Below, piece by piece: positions 63,101 through 64,000 of a DNA stretch of 64,000 nt. The notes beneath the pieces were generated by a model. It was not told where the DNA came from, did no database searches, and saw nothing but the letters and a program-made list of their open reading frames with translations. Both the position numbers and the translations under genes were made by a program. Position 1 is the first letter of the stretch; every line of letters starts with the position of its first letter. Source of the DNA: Planctomycetaceae bacterium (lineage in GTDB: Bacteria; Planctomycetota; Planctomycetia; Pirellulales; Pirellulaceae); contig JACKHN010000003.1 in assembly GCA_020638975.1 (NCBI GenBank), positions 124,001-188,000 on the forward strand. Direction: 5' to 3'.

Positions 63101-64000
63101 GCCGAGCGAAGTTGATGAATTCAGTCTCGATCTACAACAAGGTCCGCCTCAAGGCATCTACACCATTGGCATCAACGGAGAGAACGGCCTTGATCCTGCC
63201 GCGATTGAGATCATCGATTCGACCGGCAACCCGATTGTCACTCATGCGTTCGTAACGAATGCGGGCGACGGATCGCAGAGTGTTATCGTCGTTACTTTGC
63301 CTCCAGGTGACTATACCGTGCGAGTCTCGGCAGAAGGAAACACCACCGGTAGTTACTCGCTCGACGTGCGCATGCCCGGTGCGTTGGACGGCGAAGGCCA
63401 AGTCACTCAGCGAACCTTGCAGCTTGCCGAGGCGGCGATGTTGCAGCGACATTTCGGATTCAACACCATCGCGCTCGAACTATTCTCGCAGCGACTCGGC
63501 ATTGATCTGTCCGTTGATCAGTTCCGATCCGAATTCGACGCGAACCTGAACGGCGAGATCGGCCCGCTCGACATCGAAGCGATCAAACAGAACTACGGCG
63601 ACGGATCGTCAACGCGAGCGATCGCGACGCTCACGCCCATTGGTGGCGGTCCAGGTGAAACCATTCCGGCTGAGAGTGAAGGCCCCGCCACGTTTAACGT
63701 TAGCGATCTCAGCTTTTCCGTCTTCCAAAACCCTGCTAACCGACTGGATGTCAACGCCGACGGAACTGTCTCGCCGCTCGATGCGCTGGTCGTGATCAAT
63801 CTTCTGAATGACATTGGCCCAACCTCGATCAATCGCCTAGCGGGAACGATCGCCGAGGGAGAGTCGGCATCGGAACCAATTATCGCTGCCGCGTTCTACG
63901 ACACCAACGGAGACGATGAGATTTCACCGATCGACGTCCTGTTGGTGATCAACAAGCTGATCAGCGCGGAAGGCGAAAGCAGCATCGACGCTGCCATCGC
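45150..64000 (+). CDS. Giant modular surface/secreted protein (3' end beyond window)
   Basis: One reading frame stays open from ATG 45150 to the window end, at least 6,283 codons. The basic N-terminus leads to LERRDLLAG (residues 43-51), a motif I know from large exported planctomycete proteins; no classical signal peptide is seen. Residues about 55-2000 are repetitive beta-structure of unknown family. Next come RTX-type repeats (about 2030-2072) in a Gly/Asp-rich region with more GDGND/GAGDD motifs. A propeller-like region (about 2930-3800) follows, then seven FG-GAP/VCBS repeats (3888-4286) and PKD-type domains (about 4640-5960). It ends with a PPC-like domain and three dockerin/EF-hand motifs. 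Probably extracellular and calcium-binding, in adhesion or carbohydrate attachment; function not established. Confidence 0.93.
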   Translation, partial: MLDSLFRRNANEARRGFLRKRSIKRQSKKWHKRARTRLRGETLERRDLLAGNLAVDVVQGTQAFVRLTPPSGQEVHIRGNNTSDTARLLAFFSSPDGAATVTTINGSLTVVDDTATGEGRVIAGTFTLDEFAAGDGVAIVAANADVQFGDDVGIQISDADGAFALLSSGLAGRLAAEDASDTDDITVVGLLGLEFDSPFGISYEVNTTGAAVNVTVPTASGDQNISFDNSVEQVTGPAEFHVDGTAGSIVAAEGVFTITEDVSGTLAIAAADVGVTLSTGDVRVASMASATAAFTLGVDTETSTPTFALVQNSFTVSGFQLLPRGTITNLDASNAGAGAQVLPKANIGPLSLSFVNMTLPTLTLAGDELNVGAGVFAKEGTLTFKKDGDTTSDASAKPITVKASKPEGEFKLRGFVDPSSEIIETFLFPGAFSLGAASVTIEVPEILKANATGVTIAYDPLAGLDQELFSASSVNVEIPKLDITGQFLPTANNNAVTVFGDGFAFGRGTVQVSNLDIIVSDLITISDPFVRLTDFAVDVFDGITLGEFAVGANKIQLKNGSSDAWSLTGDNVTAAVSFNDSFGVKDVKFTVNKLEGKLGSFLSVSTTDTTFVPTATGDDELLRIAGSLSASIKVRSLDLSGTVSTFAIEGDGDFKTLPGFGASFGLGVTRAADILFPEFIPLQIDEIGVSWPNFAKNPENFQLIFSGGVSGKLPAGIAELSGSITGLVIEPQRLFDGEFPITSVDDITVSAKGDFFGVKLEGGLFGGVVKIDDEGAITTGPTFADSFFYMGLSGQFEFPNVGTTGLRIAFSEVGPLGVYFSAGVPITVDPVFTGLTLNNFRGGVTFNAIPLIPPTTPTDLLSSRFKPTLNLDFDTWSKRTRQQVANIVSGEGGFLFDFKEDVSGTITELNNRSISADGSLQQAFANNGYSVGTAFKRPTVKVLEFNKLWHVQFGANEYFIEKKGELSSTKLRVSSATFTLNAALTTELGEGGAASQTLVDAFRAQGIDLTTSAIVEVVKRDDTSNAPTKWRVTQSGHEYTITPKNGKAPGNDIDALLAVNGDTGTFDDLMIPSVRIEAGATIYSTFITQSAFQADVDIAMTTEGGIIFNGKFILGEKFSADTTMFADLSLIRPDSINPPQFTMVADFPGASSGLPRVARVLGQATWEFLDINGNLVNPIYRNDDIASFRFSLLGRGEIQATDLAKVVIGGDAAAGSSGGFAQLELLVGAGPNGSDEIELGVSGSLGIQGIIPAEDLVSGAGRLILRVPDDFAPDEFELFGALKLDFDTNSPGLSWLEDAGLAADAEILLGINATPDVQELELALPGRALETFFLEPLTFAFEMQGSLTMQQDVLGFGANLMMHGVFGAHVRVDTKDNDDPLDDSLDFELFVSALLEADANVPGANLNLFTMDALGVFVVRNVNPLTIPSMAGKLDLVGTAGIPHVFEISTGTPAALQFNTTGVDQEYEVPERLRDRLNIMQARREQIDPADVVLPATTVQGGTIITIPGTPPPMIDGQTFVSGPYFFINIGGDPLDESDDATVSFLNAFELQGDFRLLAAATGGFEMIVNARVGTAVAGLDDLIQLNQNAQGLFRVSQKGIVGALTLDADIDLGGLVQIDGDVFLGINTTASNEIVTVIDTGGGQSQRILGKESAEVLITGNADIGAFELDGEFRILASDGELQFSIDAGLEFFDIAELRIQQSAVIETGVDIGLQMNAPLNEGQRFSFGQAGIFEASGVLRMELDTLNNVARIRIDDLDMELLGVIDLDGDAVVRAFREFETGASVLRMSGNLEADFFGVADVRASGFYDSRGFVDIDLNGSIRLGSSSFGIRGSGNFFIRRDESIPLDFGGSGEVRVKAFGVSVGGADLEVDYDPASGKIEVESEVSVGVGPFSVSKSVDFTIGFLKLGSELFPNLAEKDGSGGLTLNVGDRGGQRNVEADAINEAYTITSLGPGSERGQKVRVRAFGTKQVFDDITSITGDFGDGNDQFRVLEGFGQFTPIAITVDGGEGRDRFFNESALPVRFTGGPGNDLLAGGSGVDELFGGDGDDELIGDAGDDLIRGGAGNDQIVWELGHGTDDAMGDAGIDRLVAITGFSSEQIEIDRVGSNAVVDIQNGVFHTLRMDTEEVEVRSGGGADTVTLTTAAITGLNAVRLSLGSLEGAITQTGGSVDVSTFDDDAADRVIVQGTDSDETFDIDTTSGLVRVTRNGSFELLIGDETRGVDVLQLNANGGSDRLTLAGPFDGSSAGERLRIELFGGADNDEFSMPIGGASFDGQGGSDTALFTVVDGSLTDVMLTNNSASNAERRSVYTGLVEVAGLDINTSATATVQSTHAGRSIVRQEAGTLEVRTTGGSLDIELDGDASRSIDVTVISTTADLTVTGGTSSETVAIGTGLVSRIGGSVTSTNLDSLNFSTALDGRPQDIVIGESSLSGVGAGGPLNHSQVTNLGLTLGLGDDVVDVTLSPASVTLDTGDGNDLVNTTLNSSPAAIELIDPVGTALTTLNVEHQTLNNANATQAANWLFNEHLLTGDDVRVLDITPDAKVQATLGEADGDTLQILRVLHDTEFFLRGEDNTVTIGGELGLLQRSLDDIDEPLRLMAETTSNTLVFNDIFGPLNLGAPRPRSFVAGTVTGFEQNGPIKFDLPSFDDVVINLGIANDELLATDIPSLTQINSGAGDDLLRVGGTLGSLVVSGEDDNDQLQLLAGTGSVSFLGGAGTDAATSDRSDSAVDVSGSLVTAGNVTTVSLDGVADISFTAPSDVEELRVQLGAGNDTFEIDNSGFDATFDLFGGPGDDNITITQAVGAPGSHRVDGEGGVDQVTVIIAGDPVADQFLPVAPTVEELIVDNQTNSNAVSWISNGTVLSGNDLTVIDTAGADRVSILGGTSGADMLEVTSTTVTADVEATVHEDNIELFEGLSVLDFNSRENDFELEAQVDGLMGARLVASDTDGQFIATAGDQPGFAVFRRDGQNLEFLTRVTSPELFDVQRIAVSPNGRHLFVDAVDTDDVGRILNFQIDTATRRPSLIQTLPFSAGELLVSPDSRNLVDVGATSVNNYSIDSTTGVLTHEQFLYDGDFDFTVFARSAAFSEDGSRLFVARTRFDGDSIAIFDRNTTTGELTRITTAPETGSGLFFSLNTHTEVVDDGRTLITWSGTDASLQPSGRLAFYELAPEFGGVPVRELYRTFQVDGAANPNGSNQRSGFKQFDYEDGLLVTLEDNGQTLVSLQQQVDGDFNRIATLDLQGGGLPFGVVELSASPATASGRWIGMVSRGTNGSTSSVAWVRQNANGTFGGLNVDTGSSSERYGSQIAHIPDPAGQTDGYFITTQDGEISYSGTTFDIVQSAAVDLSSATVIAPIASSLHIVGANFEVRDIAVNPQSDNIDWNGNQNKASVWSLESEGNTNRLRADTFIRNDMNDTTSLTMTRTGTKDITGPTQVRELKFTPDGLSTFITSDFEQPGTNVPDGMVRARIDALTEAEVGNVGTTAHTTFSPLNNFQNFGSSISFGNGLAYLSRRNRNGLVIRELPTTGALGNGVGFGSNAFTIGSDAVIAGAADPNQFYLANSDDQLIAFRYSDNGPVQVRRTLTDGSDGVEGLGSVDSLAHSGDVLLVTSVDDDSVTLFRIDADGRPSFESQIIDDDTRNLLDPGGITITPEAVYVTSTGEDALTLIPFDGSNLGEPSSVRQGDTFTATISGFMAMAASLDGRYLFGVSGAEDALLAFDRQTGETSGVRQGSGTQGLTGVSDVAVSPDGRYVVATSVFDGVITAFDFDGNGDLQFVSRYEGSESVAARSVQFVSNDEVIVAGGDGLRRFRILRHAIIPQGTTPTDVPVANPTLIELLDDQLVVGSETDGTVSLITFTSESQPTAIFDNKDVAVDLSNGIKTGIELGDLDGDGDLDAFIPVLTIGNGSHQVLINQGLAQGGISETFLPSGQDLGHDTSRAATLGDVDGDGDLDVVLANEEFGGSDPANLVLINQGGVQGGTPATFLHGQSFGDSESLDVALADVDGDGDLDAMFANREQHNRLWLNQGGLQGGTAGMFVDSVQLLGDEFSVAVNFGDLDGDGDVDAIIANRFNSHQVLINQGGDQGGTLGEFVDSGQVLSSGISPIRPPEECFADGEGEGGDGGTGGESCGGFPIFYDAVDAELADLDGDGDLDLFVVSDNFDPSSVWLNQSGLQGGAAGEFVFLDQPFAETSSNAVTLADFDNDGDLDAYEANGSSADRVWINQGGRQGGVGGLFVDSGQTPGGNTDAVAAEDFDGDGDVDVIQVLDNGNSPDQARILFNRNGPVDVQVDEVASGLGSVSGVARFEGNLFVTDRDGTLHVLRRADASSQFELTQSIAGGQNGIPSMLGASDVAVSQDGRFVFVSVPDRDAVLVFARDAEGELLFAQLVRDGRSGVSGLTQPTDLLVEGDTLIVSTAAGRGATTGGFTFFDITTDPLPDPQRLVTAFDTVESVKLTTREGDDRVRLLQAPSGDVQQTSIVTGGGSDQVTVFDIAPAQTTQLDLGDGNDSLTIAHSSSGTTDINAGLGEDLIRVAMVGDGSQTLIGLDDGTDGDIAVVSSVGIPATATVNVNGNQAVGTPTVFDALVIETGDGAVSTTPPTGSAGTVNEVGQGDIVFAGFNNQTADVQQLFIEATPQPQITFDPTSISEGDGVTISVVDAAGGGNLTYEWDLDGDGVFFDGSGNSLPLTWTQLQSFGIDDDGTHPIAVRATSTGQSIPSLPAFQFTTISVASLIINNVAPAIVLQSPTIAHLNGEHTITFTATDPGNDRVGQWMIDWGDGVSQSFGSQTTQAAHTYTQLGDFTLTVTAVDEDGPTLVNQAVGVRPGDETVSAGGSYRINEGDTLLLSASAFGSPLRFEWDLGLPGLSFTSTSPDLELSWAMLEAANNSLDGDVGLSVSLDVIYEFNSTAFIATDVGTLDIINVAPTGTLTANVTALNEGSTSGDLQVSVLNVSDPSTVDTARGFTVSYDFDNDGTFDLENQDPATVVDVPNALFSDNGIIAIRARLFDKPASSPDDLQSRDLFTTVVVHDVMPTLTLTPDVTTLDEGDTLTLDVSAFDPGGDPILKWLVDWGDGSPLSMQSVVTPQFTHTYADGTSDYNVSVTARTDAGDVAESFVVTVNDVAPVAMLSTASATVAEGSVDAPFTMNVAFTDPGNDPVSRYTVDWGDGTIEDIVGTAASAAHIYRDEGSYEVTLTQLVNGDGTFVNPSNTLSVTVTDVGPTIVDAMFDVPATGQEGAALTLTATAFGSQSGDDPLTFTWTIERPDNSTFDLGGSGVPFLPDTAEGLNVNVAFDNSVKFTPTDNGTFNVTLTVIDDDGTMASRAATINVRNVKPTLNAFVVASTANEGQPLQFTASATDPAGVNDPLTFTWTITNVLTRSTTMLDGPDVRFTPDGGNYGVALKVTDGDGGTATAATQLQAISLPPLLQAASVQIPTTANEAETVSLSAAATDNDGSTDGLSFVWRIEAPNRKVTRVAGAQASFTFLDDGDYKVSVAVTDNDGKTTVSPVQTVTVANLAPTIASANAPATGTEGVALNFVGAATDPAGSRDPLSFIWTVTHPDDSTTEVGGRDANFIPPDDGTYTVSLTVDDEEGGVATVEVGSIVVANADPTLSAIVTPTGPIDEGQSATLSVNADDVAGDLDGLAFAWTITTPAGADIGLTGPAIDFTPAEDGTYNATVVVTDGDGGSAIQTAQFTGNNVAPTIRAFEVPSLVFAGQQITLTADATDPGQANDPLIFTWAVTDTVTSDVMTLTGGQVSFAAGSDDYHVTLTVADDDGGEVAQSATIRVVEVNVPTSGVEGGLLTFSAATSDNDAFSFDWAITGGVNTVSNGSDVEFTPEDDGLVQVRVTVADGNGQTITSDLNSINISNLDPTLRPIRKPTVTISSGKVLTLSVLADDAPGDIADLQATWTLTSPTGQTLQRTGSLVKFPTAAVGLYQASVVVTDGDGGSTTGTTQVTTKAAVRFLPLVGNFIARAFGNIITPSEVDEFSLDLQQGPPQGIYTIGINGENGLDPAAIEIIDSTGNPIVTHAFVTNAGDGSQSVIVVTLPPGDYTVRVSAEGNTTGSYSLDVRMPGALDGEGQVTQRTLQLAEAAMLQRHFGFNTIALELFSQRLGIDLSVDQFRSEFDANLNGEIGPLDIEAIKQNYGDGSSTRAIATLTPIGGGPGETIPAESEGPATFNVSDLSFSVFQNPANRLDVNADGTVSPLDALVVINLLNDIGPTSINRLAGTIAEGESASEPIIAAAFYDTNGDDEISPIDVLLVINKLISAEGESSIDAAI
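51240..51365 (+). other. RTX-type calcium-binding repeats in the giant protein
   Basis: Tandem nonapeptides of the type GGxGxDxLx are encoded: GGPGNDLLAG, GGSGVDELFG, GGDGDDELIG, DAGDDLIRG and GGAGNDQIV. They form a calcium-binding parallel beta-roll in secreted proteins. More isolated GDGND/GAGDD motifs follow to about 53,550, suggesting a degenerate continuation. Confidence 0.85.
53940..56610 (+). other. Propeller-like (lactonase/YVTN type) regions in the giant protein
   Basis: Repeated units such as VSPNGRHLFVDAVDTDD, VSPDSRNL, AAFSEDGSRLFVARTRF, AVSPDGRYVVATSVFDG and AASLDGRYLFGVSGAED follow the 'V-S-P-D-G-R-x-x-x-V' pattern of YVTN/lactonase beta-propellers. A further unit, VSQDGRFVFVSVPDRDAV, lies at about 58,215. 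The number of complete propellers cannot be settled by eye. Confidence 0.7.
56811..58008 (+). repeat. Seven FG-GAP/VCBS repeats in the giant protein
   Basis: Seven units begin with D-x-D-G-D-G-D-x-D (DLDGDGDLD, DVDGDGDLD twice, DLDGDGDVD, DLDGDGDLD, DFDNDGDLD, DFDGDGDVD). All but the last end in a motif like LINQGGxQGG or WLNQGGLQGG. This is the calcium-binding FG-GAP/VCBS type that builds propellers as in integrins. Between units four and five is a Gly/Glu-rich insert with two Cys (57,490-57,560). Confidence 0.9.
59064..63030 (+). repeat. Array of PKD/Ig-like domains in the giant protein
   Basis: Roughly ten to fourteen PKD-type domains are strung together. Motifs include YEWDLDGDGVF, WMIDWGDGVSQSFGSQ, FTHTYADGTSDYNVSVTA, YTVDWGDGTIEDIVG, and the later LTFTWTIxxP...DDGTYxVSLTVDDxxGG type. 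Linkers like NVAPT, NVKPT and NADPT separate them. Such arrays act as extracellular spacers or carbohydrate-protein interfaces. Confidence 0.88.
63060..63990 (+). other. PPC-like domain and dockerin/EF-hand modules at the C-terminal part of the giant protein
   Basis: A PPC-like domain (FSLDLQQGPPQGIYTIGIN to YTVRVSAEGNTTGSYSLDV) is followed by three EF-hand loops: FDANLNGEIGPLDIEAIKQN at about 63,535, DVNADGTVSPLDALVVINLL at about 63,750 and DTNGDDEISPIDVLLVINKL at about 63,900. The Asp/Asn positions and the following helix fit type I dockerin-like modules common at the C-termini of planctomycete giant proteins. The protein probably ends soon after the window. Confidence 0.85.

Overview
The window reads as chromosomal DNA of a planctomycete, probably of the Pirellula/Rhodopirellula type. 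The evidence is the set of lineage-typical families: a DUF1549/DUF1553 planctomycete cytochrome protein, a PSCyt1 cytochrome fused to WD40 repeats, a PPC-domain protein, two BBP7-type barrel proteins, a DUF1598 protein, a formylglycine sulfatase, and a giant surface protein with an LERRDLLAG N-terminal motif and a dockerin-like C-terminal region.

Left part (1-7.6 kb): the 3' part of a Gfo/Idh/MocA oxidoreductase, then accB and accC (biotin carrier and biotin carboxylase of acetyl-CoA carboxylase), a PPi-type phosphofructokinase, a DUF1990 protein, an FAD oxidoreductase and a DUF368 (PopT-type) membrane protein. From about 7.6 to 12.3 kb lies a decaying accessory stretch: a lipoprotein, a small broken planctomycete-type gene, an intact DUF1778/GNAT toxin-antitoxin pair with a readable promoter, a broken DUF4268-like gene and a frameshifted IS1634-type transposase. 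It ends at tRNA-Arg(ACG).

Middle (12.3-42.5 kb): a HEAT/coiled-coil protein and sulfatase, a MoaD/ThiS-like protein coupled to a BNR propeller, a TIGR01777 epimerase, an Old Yellow Enzyme homologue and an ankyrin pseudogene. A 9.3-kb set of three secreted genes follows (20,976-30,304): Ig-like/cytochrome/PSD1 protein, PPC protein with a long Ala/Lys helix, and cytochrome plus two seven-bladed WD40 propellers with two Ala/Lys helices. Then come two tandem barrel proteins. A minus-strand operon (two TIM-barrel epimerases, a UbiA/EboC-like prenyltransferase, CinA) precedes a DUF1598 protein, a full hybrid histidine kinase with REC and HPt, and an inositol-monophosphatase-family enzyme.

Right part (42.5-64 kb): tRNA-Ser(GGA) with a terminator, an IS66-family element with visible terminal inverted repeats, an ECF sigma factor remnant lacking region 4, and a single ORF from 45,150 that stays open to the window end (at least 6,283 codons). 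It encodes a giant extracellular protein with RTX, propeller, FG-GAP/VCBS, PKD, PPC-like and dockerin/EF-hand modules.

Several perfect or near-perfect intergenic hairpins (1.8, 23.5, 26.8 and 34.9 kb) look like dispersed elements. The least explained biology is the three-gene secreted cytochrome/propeller/helix set, the giant modular protein, and the MoaD-like/BNR pair.
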